DNA from: Planktothricoides raciborskii GIHE-MW2
GTDB lineage: Bacteria > Cyanobacteriota > Cyanobacteriia > Cyanobacteriales > Laspinemataceae
Assembly: GCF_040564635.1 (NCBI RefSeq)
Contig: NZ_CP159837.1
Span: 2,839,001 to 2,903,000 of the forward strand
Direction of reading: 5' to 3'
Length of the DNA: 64,000 bases
Shown here: positions 36,195-46,043 of the stretch, piece by piece
How positions within the stretch are numbered: position 1 is the first letter of the stretch
Layout: each line of letters starts with the position of its first letter
Notes under the pieces: model-generated
What the model was told of the DNA's origin: nothing
Databases searched by the model: none
Seen by the model: only the letters and a program-made list of their open reading frames with translations
Translations under genes and position numbers: made by a program

Positions 36195-38117
36195 ATGCCA
36201 AATCGCAGCAAATTTCACTGGTATCGCTATTTACCCGTCTGGATCATCTTGTGCTTCGGAGTCACCATGTCTGCGATCGCCTTCATATTGGTCTGGAATT
36301 GGGAAAACAGGCGCCGGGATTATGAATTAAGTCGCCGAACCGAGGCGATCGCCAGTACCTTGCAGCAAGACCTAGACTCTGATTTAGAAGCGATCCGCAC
36401 CATTGGCGATTTTTTTAGCGCATCGAGCAATATTGATGCATCTTTTTTTCAACGCTTAGTACAGCGACCTTTGTCTCAGCACATTAGTATTGAAACCTTT
36501 ATGTGGGTGCCTCGCGTCACAGATCGGCAACGATATGATTATGAGGCGAATTTTCAGGAACAAGGAAACCCGGACTTTGCGATCCAAGAAAAAAATGATC
36601 GGGGTGAACTGGTTTATTCTTCTGAGCAATTAGAATATTTTCCCATTTCACATATTCAACCAATTCACGGAAATCCCAATATCTTAGGATTCAATTTGGC
36701 GTCAAAGGAAGTTTATCGCCAAGGCTTAGAAACCGCTAGGAAAAAAAAGCAATTAATCATCACTGAATTAGTTCCCTGGGAGGCAAACCTAACCACAAAA
36801 TTGTCCCCAGGGTCAGGGCGATCGGCTGCCGAATCCCCCAACTTAAAAGCCTTAGCCATTCAGCCTATTTATCAATCAGACCCGGACAATTTCAGTGATC
36901 CATCGGACGATGAGTTACAGGGTTATATTGTCGCCGTCTTGCGAATTCAGAATTTATTTGATGATAAATTTAGAGGGTCTATGGTGCAAAATCTCAATGT
37001 GTATTTGTGCGATTCATCCCCCAATAGTGCTAGAAATATTCGCGCAAATTTTACCAGTGTATTATTATCATTTTATGAATTCAACTATTCCAGTATTGGT
37101 CGGTTATTGGCGGGAAATAAATGCCCTTTTTTGGAAAACGATCATCGCCGATATGAGTGGCTGGAAGAGGAGGGTAAAGAAGGAGTTAGGCATCAAATTA
37201 AAATTGCCGATAAATCCTGGAATTTGTATTTAATTTTAACCGAAGAATATCGACAAATTGAAACGAAACATTGGCGGTCTTCGGCTACTTTGATGATTGG
37301 TTTATTATGGACTTTAATCCCCGTGACTTATATGGTGACTTCCATGAGTCGGACGGCTCAAATTGAAAAGCTGGCTCAAGAACGTGCGCGACAAGCGGAA
37401 CAGTTGCAGCAAGCATTTCAACAATTAGAGATTGAACAAAAAAAGTCCGAACGTTTGCTGCTGAATGTCCTCCCGGAACCGATCGCTCAACGGTTGAAAC
37501 AGAAGCCGGAAATTATTGCCGATAGTTTTGCTTCGGTGACGATTTTATTTGCCGATATTGTCGGGTTTACTAAAATGTCAACCAGAATTTCTGCCCCTAA
37601 ATTAGTGGAGTTACTTAATGAGATATTTTCCGCTTTTGATGAGTTGGCGATTCGTCATGGTTTAGAAAAAATTAAAACTATTGGGGATGCTTATATGGTG
37701 GTGGGAGGCTTGCCGGTTGAACGACCGGATCATGCGGAGGCGATCGCGGAAATGGCCTTAGATATGCAAGAGGCGATCGCCCGCATTGATATTAAACATC
37801 GAGAGGCGTTTTGTATGCGAATTGGCATTCATTCCGGCCCTGTGGTAGCGGGGGTGATTGGTACTCATAAATTTATTTATGATTTATGGGGAGACTCGGT
37901 GAATTTAGCCTCTCGCATGGAGTCTCATGGAATTCCCGGTTGCATTCAAGTGTCTGAAGCCACCTATAAACTTTTGCAGGATAAATATATTTTTGAAAAA
38001 CGAGGTTCTATCCCGTTAAAAGGTCGCGGAGATATGACCACCTATTTGTTATTAACCAATAAAAAACAAATCGGTTCATCTAAGTCAAAGCACCGTATTT
38101 CATCAGAATTTAGTTAA
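36195..38117 (+). CDS. CHASE-domain adenylate cyclase (class III)
   Basis: A 640-residue membrane protein. One helix at about residues 13-35 (LPVWIILCFGVTMSAIAFIL), a periplasmic CHASE domain (residues about 50-350, with SHIQPIHGNPNILGFNLASK), a second helix (SSATLMIGLLWTLIPVTYMV), a short coiled coil and a class III cyclase domain from about residue 435. Metal Asp residues are in LFADIVGF and TIGDAYMVVGG. The purine-selecting residues are Lys in LEKIKTIG and Asp in YDLWGDSVNLASRM, which indicates ATP rather than GTP. It should make cAMP in response to an external ligand. All catalytic residues appear present. Confidence 0.93.
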   Translation: MPNRSKFHWYRYLPVWIILCFGVTMSAIAFILVWNWENRRRDYELSRRTEAIASTLQQDLDSDLEAIRTIGDFFSASSNIDASFFQRLVQRPLSQHISIETFMWVPRVTDRQRYDYEANFQEQGNPDFAIQEKNDRGELVYSSEQLEYFPISHIQPIHGNPNILGFNLASKEVYRQGLETARKKKQLIITELVPWEANLTTKLSPGSGRSAAESPNLKALAIQPIYQSDPDNFSDPSDDELQGYIVAVLRIQNLFDDKFRGSMVQNLNVYLCDSSPNSARNIRANFTSVLLSFYEFNYSSIGRLLAGNKCPFLENDHRRYEWLEEEGKEGVRHQIKIADKSWNLYLILTEEYRQIETKHWRSSATLMIGLLWTLIPVTYMVTSMSRTAQIEKLAQERARQAEQLQQAFQQLEIEQKKSERLLLNVLPEPIAQRLKQKPEIIADSFASVTILFADIVGFTKMSTRISAPKLVELLNEIFSAFDELAIRHGLEKIKTIGDAYMVVGGLPVERPDHAEAIAEMALDMQEAIARIDIKHREAFCMRIGIHSGPVVAGVIGTHKFIYDLWGDSVNLASRMESHGIPGCIQVSEATYKLLQDKYIFEKRGSIPLKGRGDMTTYLLLTNKKQIGSSKSKHRISSEFS

Positions 38118-38212
38118 ATAATTATTATTTAATCAGGGAATAACAATGATTAATTAAATCTAGCGATTTAATAAAAAAATATCCTGTTAAAATAATCAAA
38201 ATCATCAATTTT

Positions 38213-38908
38213 ATGGCTAATATTATGGCAGCTATTCAAGATTTAATTGCCCAAATTCACGCCGAAGCCCAAAGAGAAGAATTTCCGCTCGATCGCCCGG
38301 TTTATGAATCTGCCGGTTTAGATCCCACTGCCCCGATTCTTTATGCGGGCAATTTGGCCAGTCAACTTTGCATTTTTGCCCGTGATTTAGGCAAGGATGA
38401 AGTGTCTGCCCAACAACCTCTATATGGGGCAGCCGGTCGCTTAGTCCGTCAGGGTTTATATCGGGCAATGTTTCACCAAGAACCCACCAGTCCCACGGAT
38501 TTACAAAAGGTGTGCGATCGCGTTTTATTGACGAATACCGTTCCCTATAAACCCCCCGGAAATAAGGCTTATTCCACCGCAGTAAAAAAGCGATTTCGGC
38601 CTTTTTTAGAGCAATTATTGGTGGAACATTGGCAGGGCGATCGCATCATTACCCTGGGAAATGAAGCCTTTGAATGGTTTACTCCTTATGGCAAAAAAGG
38701 GGAATTAAGCGAATTTTTCTGCATTGGCGATCGCTACACCGCCAGCATAGAAGTCACCTTACCAGCCACAAATCACGCCAGCATCACGAGGCCAAAAATT
38801 GTCACCTTAATGCCCCTACCCCACCCTTCCCCACTCAATCAAAAATATTATGCTCAATTTCCGCAACTGCTGGCCGAACGGCTCAAAAATCTTCGGTTTG
38901 ATGGTTGA
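38213..38908 (+). CDS. Uracil-DNA glycosylase superfamily protein
   Basis: A 231-residue protein of the UDG-like superfamily found in cyanobacteria. It has APILYAGNLASQLCIFARDL with GKDE (motif 1 region), LLTNTVPYKPPGNKAYS (substrate-pocket region), DRIITLGNEAFEWF and the C-terminal LPHPSPLNQKYYAQFP (motif 2, His). Whether it excises uracil or another damaged base is not clear, and FeS-cluster cysteines of families 4/5 are not evident. It is alone, convergent with aat. Confidence 0.78.
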   Translation: MANIMAAIQDLIAQIHAEAQREEFPLDRPVYESAGLDPTAPILYAGNLASQLCIFARDLGKDEVSAQQPLYGAAGRLVRQGLYRAMFHQEPTSPTDLQKVCDRVLLTNTVPYKPPGNKAYSTAVKKRFRPFLEQLLVEHWQGDRIITLGNEAFEWFTPYGKKGELSEFFCIGDRYTASIEVTLPATNHASITRPKIVTLMPLPHPSPLNQKYYAQFPQLLAERLKNLRFDG

Positions 38909-39003
38909 TGGTTAATGGTTGATGGTTAATGGTTGATCGTTGATGGTTAATGGGTAGGGATTCTATGGTTGATGGTAGGGGCGCTTCGGAAAAGCGCCCC
39001 TAC
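38887..39003. repeat. ATGGTTGATGGTTA tract and hairpin
   Basis: Repeats of GATGGTT(A/G) occupy 38895-38970. A perfect hairpin (GTAGGGGCGCTT / AAGCGCCCCTAC, 38975-39003) follows. It lies between convergent genes and could end transcription from both sides, although neither strand shows a long T run. A similar GTAGGGGCGATTCGCGAAT palindrome occurs at about 21342. Confidence 0.75.
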
Positions 39004-39062
39004 AGACTGTTCAGTGTTGACCGTTGACGGTGATTCGTGATGCGTGATTCGTGATTAAGCTT

Positions 39063-39662
39063 CTAAGAATCAGGAATAATTGGTTTATGCAGAGAACATC
39101 GGCGGTATAGAGCTTTTTGCAGTAATTCTTTATACTCGCTATTGCTAACGATATAGGCACCAAACCGCTCTAGATGTGGGTTATTCATTTGGGCATCAAA
39201 CAGGACAAATTGGCATTGACGCAATCGCTCAACTAACTTCACCATTGCCACCTTGGAGCCGTCGGGAATCTGATAAAACATCGATTCGCCAATAAATGCG
39301 CCGCCGATGACAATTCCCAGAATGCCCCCCGCGAGTTCATTTCCTTGCCAGGTTTCAAAGCTATAAGCCCAACCTGTGAGATACAGTTCCCAGTAAATGT
39401 CTTTGAGTTCGCGGGTGATCCAGGTAGTTTTCCGGTCAGCACAGCCCTCGACAACGGCGGCAAAATCTCGGTTAATCGCAACGGTAAAACGGTCTTGATT
39501 TAAAACTCGCTGTAAGGATTTAGGATAGCGAAACCGAGCATCCAAAGGAATTAAGGCTCGCTCACGGCTGGTGTACCATCCCAGACGATTGTCTGGACTA
39601 TTGGCCATTAAGAAATATCCTTGTGCATATCCCTTAATGATCTCGGGAATATCAAATTGCAT
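39063..39662 (-). CDS. aat: Leucyl/phenylalanyl-tRNA-protein transferase
   Basis: A 199-residue Aat enzyme. It adds Leu or Phe from aminoacyl-tRNA to N-terminal Lys/Arg of proteins, marking them for ClpS-ClpAP degradation. Typical motifs are YAQGYFLMANSPDNRLGWYT, RALIPLDARFRYPKSLQRVL, WITRELKDIYWELYLTGWAY, SFETWQGNELAGGILGIVIG (catalytic region) and GESMFYQIPDGSKVAMVKLV. The length is that of the short cyanobacterial form. It stands alone. Confidence 0.94.
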   Translation of the reverse strand: MQFDIPEIIKGYAQGYFLMANSPDNRLGWYTSRERALIPLDARFRYPKSLQRVLNQDRFTVAINRDFAAVVEGCADRKTTWITRELKDIYWELYLTGWAYSFETWQGNELAGGILGIVIGGAFIGESMFYQIPDGSKVAMVKLVERLRQCQFVLFDAQMNNPHLERFGAYIVSNSEYKELLQKALYRRCSLHKPIIPDS

Positions 39663-39821
39663 CGAAATAAACAGATCCTAGCTGCTACGAGGTTTGGCGA
39701 TCGCTGTATTGCTGTATTTTAGTTTAACGGTCAATTCAAGATTCTGCCACGGGGCGATCGCTGCCTGAATGCCGACTCTTATGATAGATAAATGTAAAGA
39801 TTGTTGCAGTTAGGTAGGGCA

Positions 39822-40151
39822 ATGGCTGATCCAATTCCACCAATTACGTTACCTCCTGTGGAAAATCCCCAACAGGAAGGAGAATGGCTGAAAGATACAT
39901 TACATCGTTGGCTAGATCAAGAATATCTACCAGAACCGGCAAATAAAGAAATTGCCCAACGTGCAGCCCAAATTTTTGTGCGGCATCGCATGGAGGGAGA
40001 AAATGATTTGGGTGAACTGGTGATCGCGATCGTCACCGAGATGGCGTCGTTTGATTTTTCTCAAAGTTTTTATGGCGAGTTTGCGATCGCCAACGCAGTC
40101 AGTGATTTACTCCTGCAAAGCTTAGGTATCAATACTTGCTGCGGGCTATAG
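39822..40151 (+). CDS. Conserved cyanobacterial protein of unknown function
   Basis: A 109-residue acidic protein from the ATG at 39822 (GGGCA precedes it). The reading MADPIPPITLPPVENPQQEG, then WLKDTLHRWLDQEYLPEPAN and RAAQIFVRHRMEGENDLGEL, suggests a helical cytoplasmic protein; it ends GINTCCGL with a Cys pair. It looks like a conserved cyanobacterial family, but no function is known to me. Confidence 0.7.
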   Translation: MADPIPPITLPPVENPQQEGEWLKDTLHRWLDQEYLPEPANKEIAQRAAQIFVRHRMEGENDLGELVIAIVTEMASFDFSQSFYGEFAIANAVSDLLLQSLGINTCCGL

Positions 40152-40335
40152 TATTTGATTGACTAAATTCTTAGAAGTCAAAGCTGGTGGTAAAAGCCGG
40201 AAGCATGAAGACTGAAGCAAGATCAGGAGTTACACGCGATCGCCACGGATAGATCGTCCGTACCGATGGGTGATGGTTCGTGATTTGTGGAGATTCCTCG
40301 GTCTTCAGGCTTCAGACTTCACCAATCGGCAAAAT

Positions 40336-40638
40336 TTACCAGCTTGACTTAACCACCCCAGGGAGAAGCCCTTGGTGCGCCATATTACGGATCGCATTGC
40401 GACATAGACCGAAATCACGATAGTAGCCTCTGGGACGCCCGGTTAACCAGCAACGATTCCGTACCCGAGACGGGGCACTGTTCCGGGGTAGGCGTTGAAT
40501 TTGCCGGTGTATTTCCATCTTTTCTAGGGGGTCAGCCGCTTTAGCAAACTGTTCTTTCAGTTCTTGGCGCTTTTCCGCATATTTCTCAACGATCTCTTTG
40601 CGCTTCTTATCCCGGTTGATCATGCTCTTTTTGGCCAT
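40336..40638 (-). CDS. rpsN: 30S ribosomal protein S14
   Basis: A 100-residue S14 of the long, zinc-free type: [20 protein letters not shown] at the start and [20 protein letters not shown] followed by [20 protein letters not shown] at the end. The two CxxC pairs of the short zinc form are absent. It lies outside any ribosomal operon, as usual for this gene in cyanobacteria. Two tandem-repeat tracts lie about 190 bases upstream of its start. Confidence 0.96.
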   Translation of the reverse strand: MAKKSMINRDKKRKEIVEKYAEKRQELKEQFAKAADPLEKMEIHRQIQRLPRNSAPSRVRNRCWLTGRPRGYYRDFGLCRNAIRNMAHQGLLPGVVKSSW

Positions 40639-40830
40639 AAATCCTTGTCATCCAAAAAACACAGCATCTTCCATTATAGCGTATTTTTTTCGGTTTCGGC
40701 GCAGGGTGGATATTTTTTTTAGTCAGCCCATGCCGGCTTCTCGCGATCGCCCTTGCCGCTGCGGTGGCGTCATTCACCTTGCAGTTTACCTTGCATTCAT
40801 TACGGCGGCAAAACCATAATTTTTTGACAT

Positions 40831-40902
40831 CATTGCCGTCATTGCCGTCATTGCCGTCATTGCCGTCATTGCCGTCATTGCCGTCATTGCCGTCATTGCC
40901 GT
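40831..40902. repeat. Eight tandem 9-bp repeats
   Basis: CATTGCCGT is repeated eight times without change. On the minus strand it reads as Asn-Asp-Gly codons in one frame, but no gene is supported. It is directly followed by a 13-bp repeat tract. Confidence 0.95.
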
Positions 40903-40908
40903 CATTAT

Positions 40909-41022
40909 CATCGGGCTTAGTCATCGGGCTTAGTCATCGGGCTTAGTCATCGGGCTTAGTCATCGGGCTTAGTCATCGGGCTTAGGCATCGGGCTTAGGC
41001 ATCGGGCTTAGTCATCGGGCTT
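40909..41022. repeat. Nine tandem 13-bp repeats
   Basis: CATCGGGCTTAGT is repeated nine times with G for T in the last position of two copies. It lies between the end of the response regulator gene and rpsN. There are no spacers, so it is not CRISPR. Confidence 0.95.
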
Positions 41023-41106
41023 GCCACTGTTCCAGAATACGCCGAGATACTTTCCGGGGGGCGATCGCAGATTTTCCAGAGACTTTTTTTGAGTTGATCC
41101 GGTCAA

Positions 41107-41472
41107 TTATTTGAGCAAAAATTGCTTAATAGTTCCTAACAGTTCTTTAGGGTGAAATGGCTTGCAAATATAAGCATCTGCCCCTTGTTTCATCCCCCAA
41201 TATCGGTCGAATTCTTCTGACTTAGAAGAACACATAATCACCGGAATCTTCTGAGTCTTAGGATTAGACTTAATATGACGGCAGACTTCATAGCCGTTCA
41301 TTTTAGGCATAATAATGTCTAAAACCACCAAATCTGGGGAACTGGCTTTAATTTTTTCTAGGGCTTCTACCCCATCATTGGCCAGGGAAACCTTTAATCC
41401 TCGACTTTGCAGGATTCCGGCAATCATTTCTTGTTGAGTGGGACTATCTTCAACCAGCAGGACTGTACTCAT
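41107..41472 (-). CDS. CheY/PilH-like response regulator
   Basis: A 121-residue single receiver domain. The acidic pocket is in VLLVEDSPTQQ, the phospho-Asp is in DLVVLDIIMPKMNGYEVC (near residue 53), and the switch Thr/Ser and Lys are in VIMCSSKSEE and AYICKPFHPKELL. It lacks an output domain and resembles PilH-like regulators used in pilus motility chemotaxis clusters, though no such genes are adjacent. Its upstream region contains AACAAATA repeats. Confidence 0.9.
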   Translation of the reverse strand: MSTVLLVEDSPTQQEMIAGILQSRGLKVSLANDGVEALEKIKASSPDLVVLDIIMPKMNGYEVCRHIKSNPKTQKIPVIMCSSKSEEFDRYWGMKQGADAYICKPFHPKELLGTIKQFLLK

Positions 41473-41678
41473 AGTTTTTTACAAAAATTGGAGAGTAATA
41501 TTAAAGGGGTAAGGGATTATCACATTGGCTATTATCTATATATAGTTTACCCATTTTCTTTCCTTTCTGGCTCATCATCTGAAAAGCGCGTATTTGTTAT
41601 TTGTTATTTGTTTAAGGTAGCCAAGCCTCAATAACAAATCATCAATAGCAAATCACCAATAACAAATCATTAAATAAA

Positions 41679-42062
41679 TTAATTGCCCCCACTGATTTTG
41701 GCTTTATACCCTAGCTTAATCAGGTGTTCTAGGAGTTTCTGACGATGATCTCCTTGAATTTCAATGGTGTTTTCTTTGACCGTGCCCCCCGCGCCACAGA
41801 GGGCTTTTAGCTGTTTGACTAAGGTGGCTAAAGTTTCTGGTTTGGCTTGAAAACCCGTAATCACCGTGACCGTTTTACCTTTACGCTGCTTCCGAGAGGC
41901 TTCTACTCGCAGATTTTGCTGAGAAGGAGGCAACTCGGTGATGCCACGTTCCAAAGCGTCAGCCGAAGAAGCCCCAAGAAGCGTTTTGAACTGATCTGTG
42001 GGGGTGCCAAATTCTTGGTAAACAATGGGATTCTTTTTTGATTTGCCTTGAGAAGTTGCCAT
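41679..42062 (-). CDS. yciH: SUI1/eIF1-like translation factor
   Basis: A 127-residue protein with a variable N-terminus (MATSQGKSKKNPIVYQEFG) and a C-terminal SUI1 domain: GKTVTVITGFQAKPETLATL, VKQLKALCGAGGTVKENTIE and IQGDHRQKLLEHLIKLGYKA. Bacterial YciH proteins bind the 30S subunit and affect start-codon fidelity. A short monocistronic gene. Confidence 0.92.
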   Translation of the reverse strand: MATSQGKSKKNPIVYQEFGTPTDQFKTLLGASSADALERGITELPPSQQNLRVEASRKQRKGKTVTVITGFQAKPETLATLVKQLKALCGAGGTVKENTIEIQGDHRQKLLEHLIKLGYKAKISGGN

Positions 42063-42278
42063 AAGATTTCACGAAGTTAATGCGGAAAGATTGTCAAAAA
42101 TAATGCTGTCTTAGGGACGATCCCTAAATTTCGCTCTTGTCGGGAGAGTCTTGAGTCGCCGTTTTTAAGGTTTTGAATAAAAATGATCTGGCGGCGATCG
42201 CGCCCGTGGCTAATTACCGAATCCTGACTGTCTATAGCTTAGTATAATTAAGGTTGTTTTTTCAGATCCATCAAGCAA

Positions 42279-43532
42279 GTGACTACCACCCCTTTACCCA
42301 AACCTCCAGAAATATCCACCAACGCGATCCAAGTTCCTGATGCCCTGGGCAGATTTGGGCGATTTGGCGGCAAATATGTTCCCGAAACTTTAATGCCAGC
42401 TTTGACTGAGTTAGAAGCCGCTTATCAACAATATCGCCAAGACCCAGAGTTTCAAGCCGAGTTAAATCAATTATTGCAAGATTATTGCGGTCGCCCTAGT
42501 CCTTTATATTTTGCTGAACGCCTGACTCAATATTATGCCCGTCCTGATGGCACCGGGCCACAAATTTATTTGAAGCGGGAAGACCTGAATCATACCGGAG
42601 CCCATAAAATTAATAATGCGATCGCCCAGGCACTTTTGGCCAAACGCATGGGCAAACAGCGGATTATTGCGGAAACCGGCGCCGGTCAGCATGGGGTCGC
42701 CACTGCCACCGTTTGTGCGCGCTTTGGTCTAGACTGCGTGATTTATATGGGCGTTCAAGATATGGAACGCCAATCCCTAAACGTATTTAGAATGCGGTTA
42801 ATGGGGGCAGAGGTGCGTCCCGTGGCTGCGGGCACTGGCACCCTGAAAGATGCCACCTCCGAAGCGATCCGCGATTGGGTGACTAATGTGGAAACCACCC
42901 ATTATATTCTCGGTTCCGTGGCTGGGCCGCATCCTTATCCGATGATGGTGCGGGATTTTCATCATGTGATTGGTCAGGAAACCCGCAGCCAATGCCAAGC
43001 CAAATGGGGCGGTTTGCCGGATATTCTCATGGCTTGCGTAGGCGGTGGTTCCAATGCGATGGGACTATTTTATGAGTTTATTGGCGATCGCCAAGTGCGG
43101 ATGATTGGTGTAGAAGCTGCCGGTGAGGGCGTTGACACCGATAAACACGCGGCCACTTTGACTCGCGGACAAGTGGGGGTGTTGCACGGGGCGATGAGTT
43201 ATTTGTTACAAGATAATGATGGTCAAGTGATTGAAGCTCATTCTATTAGTGCTGGTTTGGATTATCCCGGTGTTGGCCCCGAACATAGCTATTTAAAAGA
43301 TACTCAACGAGCGGAATATTATAGTGTGACGGACTCCGAAGCGGTGGCCGCATTTCAACGTTTATCCCAGTTAGAGGGGATTATTCCCGCTTTAGAAACT
43401 TCTCATGCGATCGCTTATTTGGAAACCCTTTGTCCCCAACTCACTGGCAGTCCCCGAATTGTGATTAACTGTTCTGGTCGCGGTGATAAAGATGTGCAAA
43501 CCGTTGCCAAGTTTTTACACCTCGGTGCCTAA
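42279..43532 (+). CDS. trpB: Tryptophan synthase beta subunit
   Basis: A 417-residue PLP enzyme converting indole (or indole from TrpA) and serine to tryptophan. The N-terminus [20 protein letters not shown] is typical. The PLP Lys is in [11 protein letters not shown] near residue 110, [14 protein letters not shown] follows, and the phosphate loop is [18 protein letters not shown] at 42279 is the start; there is no ATG in a better position. trpA is not adjacent, as is common in cyanobacteria. A cluster of three AGAAACC palindromes follows the stop. Confidence 0.97.
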   Translation: MTTTPLPKPPEISTNAIQVPDALGRFGRFGGKYVPETLMPALTELEAAYQQYRQDPEFQAELNQLLQDYCGRPSPLYFAERLTQYYARPDGTGPQIYLKREDLNHTGAHKINNAIAQALLAKRMGKQRIIAETGAGQHGVATATVCARFGLDCVIYMGVQDMERQSLNVFRMRLMGAEVRPVAAGTGTLKDATSEAIRDWVTNVETTHYILGSVAGPHPYPMMVRDFHHVIGQETRSQCQAKWGGLPDILMACVGGGSNAMGLFYEFIGDRQVRMIGVEAAGEGVDTDKHAATLTRGQVGVLHGAMSYLLQDNDGQVIEAHSISAGLDYPGVGPEHSYLKDTQRAEYYSVTDSEAVAAFQRLSQLEGIIPALETSHAIAYLETLCPQLTGSPRIVINCSGRGDKDVQTVAKFLHLGA

Positions 43533-43545
43533 ATCCCGCCGATAA

Positions 43546-43608
43546 AGAAACCCGGTTTCTTGAAGCAGCAGATAAAGAAACCCGGTTTCTTGAAGAAACC
43601 GGGTTTCT
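43546..43608. repeat. Cluster of three 15-bp palindromes
   Basis: AGAAACCCGGTTTCT occurs at 43546-43560 and 43576-43590, and AGAAACCGGGTTTCT at 43594-43608. The first two are each preceded by GATAA. The third has the opposite centre, so the second and third can pair as a longer hairpin. It starts 14 bases after trpB and may end its transcript. Confidence 0.9.
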
Positions 43609-43642
43609 GCTGGTCGTAGCAAAAATTTGAGAGTGATTCACA

Positions 43643-44272
43643 ATGAGTTTAAAAGAATTTCAAGTCTGTGATGGTGATTTATCGGCGGATCAATTAACCG
43701 AGTATTTAAAGGCAGAAGTGATCGCCGCAGATACGGAAACAATGGGGCTCTTGCCGTGGCGCGATCGCCTCTGTTTGGTTCAACTATGCGATGAAAAAAA
43801 GCGAGTCACCGTGGTTCGCATGGCCAAAGGACAGAAATCTGCCCCAAATTTAAAACAACTCTTGGAAGCGCCAAATATTGTTAAAGTTTTTCACTATGCC
43901 CGCTTTGACATGGCAATGTTAAGATCTCATTTAGATATCTATGTTCAGCCGGTATTTTGTTCTAAAATTGCCAGCAAACTAGCCCGAACTTATACCCCAA
44001 ATCATGGCCTAAAATCCGTGGTCAAAGAACTGGAAAATATAGACTTAGATAAAACTTCCCAAAGCTCTGATTGGGGCAATGCCGCAAACCTCTCCGATGC
44101 TCAATTAAAATATGCGGCAAATGATGTGAAATATTTGTTGCCAGTGCAGCAGAAATTAACGGCGATATTGCAGAGAGAAGACCGTTGGAAATTAGCCCTG
44201 GATTGTTTTAACTGTTTGCCGGTGTTTGTATCTTTAGATTTACTGCAATATCAAGATATTTTTCAGCATTAA
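43643..44272 (+). CDS. RNase D-like 3'-5' exonuclease
   Basis: A 209-residue DEDD exonuclease without the HRDC domain of full-length RNase D. Motifs are VIAADTETMGL (D-x-E), VFHYARFDMAML (second Asp) and DAQLKYAANDVKYLLPV (Tyr and Asp of DEDDy). It probably trims RNA 3' ends. It has an AGAGTGATT leader before the ATG, and a MITE-like element begins three bases after its stop. Confidence 0.92.
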   Translation: MSLKEFQVCDGDLSADQLTEYLKAEVIAADTETMGLLPWRDRLCLVQLCDEKKRVTVVRMAKGQKSAPNLKQLLEAPNIVKVFHYARFDMAMLRSHLDIYVQPVFCSKIASKLARTYTPNHGLKSVVKELENIDLDKTSQSSDWGNAANLSDAQLKYAANDVKYLLPVQQKLTAILQREDRWKLALDCFNCLPVFVSLDLLQYQDIFQH

Positions 44273-44274
44273 TC

Positions 44275-44363
44275 AGGACTTACGCATCAACGCTATCGGT
44301 AGGGTGTGAAGCGCGAACCGTAACGCACCAATATCCTATATATAGATTCCTTGCGTAAGTCCT
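44275..44363. repeat. 89-bp MITE-like element
   Basis: Perfect 12-bp terminal inverted repeats (AGGACTTACGCA) bound an 89-bp element without coding capacity. The reverse complement closely matches 52924-52988 (AGGACTTACGCAAG...ATTGGTGCGTTACG). Size and ends fit a non-autonomous transposon. Confidence 0.85.
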
Positions 44364-44444
44364 AATTAATTTTATTTTTGCTTGAGGTTTTACCGTCAAC
44401 CGTCAACCGTCACCTTTATTTTCCCAGTAATTATTAACTTAAAT

Positions 44445-46043
44445 ATGTCACCAGATATCAATAATCTTTCCCTAGAAGAACAGGTCGCCCAGTTGTTCGT
44501 GGTTCGGGCATCGGGTCATTTATTTGACCATCAAATTGAATTTCCTGATTGGGAACCCCCCGCCGCGACTTTACAGCATTGGATTGCTGATTTAGGGGTT
44601 GGTGGGGTGATTTTTGTCGGCGGCAGTGCCGGGGATTTGATGTTGCGATCGCACATCCTGCAATCCCAAGCCAAATTTCCCCTACTGTTAGCCGCAGACG
44701 TGGAAGAAGGAGTGGGTCAGCGGTTTCCTGGGGCGACTTGGTTTGCACCGCCAATGGCTCTGAGTACCATTGCTCAGAAAGATTTAGCCAAAGCGAAAGA
44801 ATTTGCTTACCTGATGGGGTCGGCGATCGCCCAAGAAAGTTTAGCGATCGGCTTAAATTGGGTACTGGCGCCCGTGGTGGACGTGAACAATAATCCCGAT
44901 AATCCGGTGATTAACGTGCGTTCCTTTGGGGAAACCCCGCACCTGGTGGCAGAATTGACCAGCGCTTTTATTCAAGGGGCGAAACAATGGCCCGTGTTAA
45001 CCTGTGCCAAACATTTTCCCGGACATGGGGACACCAGTGTAGATTCCCATTTGGAGTTGCCGGTGTTGCCCCATCCCGCCGAAAGATTAGCAGAAATTGA
45101 ACTGCCACCATTTATTAGTGCGATCGCCTCTGGGGTGGACTCGGTGATGAGTGCCCACCTATTAATTCAATGTTGGGATGCAGAACGACCAGCCACCCTA
45201 TCTCCCAAAATTCTGACAGGTCAACTCCGGCAAAACCTGGGATTTCCGGGGTTAATTGTCACCGATGCCCTGGTTATGGGCGCGATCGCCAAACGTTACG
45301 GCGCCACCGAAGCGCCAATTTTAGCCCTAGAAGCCGGTGCCGATATTTTACTCATGCCCGTAGATCCCGCCGCTGCCATTCAAGCAATTTGTGACGCGGT
45401 GAAAAGTGGGCGAATTTCCCGCGATCGCATTCGCACTTCCGTCGAACGCATTTGGCAAGTCAAGCAAAAAGTTGCCCCAAAAGTTGTCGGCGATCGCTGT
45501 TCCGTTCAGCCATTGGCTCAACTAGCCACCCCCGCCACTATGTCAGTAAATGATGACATTTTAGCCAGTTCCCAGCAAGTCGGCGGTTCGCTACCCTTGC
45601 GCCCAACCCCAAAAGAAACCGGGCAAAAATCACGCAATTTAATTGTTGTCGATGATATACTGCGAGCCAAATACTTAGGTCATCACGTCCCCGCCATTCA
45701 AATTCCCCAGCAATTAGGCTATGAAGTACAAGTAATCGATCAATACATTTCCTTTGCCGACTTAACCGCCGAAGACGAGCAAGAAATCCCGAAATTAGTG
45801 CAATTGTTTACTCGCGGCAACCCCTTTCGGGGTAGCGCCAACTTAACCGCAAAGATTGCCAATCAACTGCAAGAAATGTTACAACAGGGAAGAGTACAAG
45901 GGCTTGTTTGTTACGGTAGCCCATACATTATTGAGAGCTTGTTACCCAACCTGAAAGGACAGATACCTTATGTCTTTTCTTACGGACAAATGCCAGCAGC
46001 CCAGGAGATCGCCTTAAAGACCTTGTTTGGGCTGTCCCCCTAA
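44445..46043 (+). CDS. GH3 beta-N-acetylglucosaminidase (NagZ-like)
   Basis: A 532-residue GH3 enzyme from the ATG at 44445. The barrel domain has LAADVEEGVGQRFPGATWF, LAPVVDVNNNPDNPVINVRS, CAKHFPGHGDTSVDSHLELP (the NagZ-type Asp-His acid/base loop) and LIVTDALVMGAI (nucleophile Asp). A C-terminal alpha/beta region of about 170 residues (NLIVVDDILRAKYLG, LVCYGSPYIIESLLPNL) resembles the second GH3 domain and makes it longer than E. coli NagZ. It should release GlcNAc from peptidoglycan fragments. Confidence 0.9.
   Translation: MSPDINNLSLEEQVAQLFVVRASGHLFDHQIEFPDWEPPAATLQHWIADLGVGGVIFVGGSAGDLMLRSHILQSQAKFPLLLAADVEEGVGQRFPGATWFAPPMALSTIAQKDLAKAKEFAYLMGSAIAQESLAIGLNWVLAPVVDVNNNPDNPVINVRSFGETPHLVAELTSAFIQGAKQWPVLTCAKHFPGHGDTSVDSHLELPVLPHPAERLAEIELPPFISAIASGVDSVMSAHLLIQCWDAERPATLSPKILTGQLRQNLGFPGLIVTDALVMGAIAKRYGATEAPILALEAGADILLMPVDPAAAIQAICDAVKSGRISRDRIRTSVERIWQVKQKVAPKVVGDRCSVQPLAQLATPATMSVNDDILASSQQVGGSLPLRPTPKETGQKSRNLIVVDDILRAKYLGHHVPAIQIPQQLGYEVQVIDQYISFADLTAEDEQEIPKLVQLFTRGNPFRGSANLTAKIANQLQEMLQQGRVQGLVCYGSPYIIESLLPNLKGQIPYVFSYGQMPAAQEIALKTLFGLSP

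Noticed and set aside
40764-41022. CRISPR-like tandem repeats
   Set aside because: The 9-bp and 13-bp units follow each other without spacers, so they are minisatellites. The same applies to 21195-21326 and 10465-10509.
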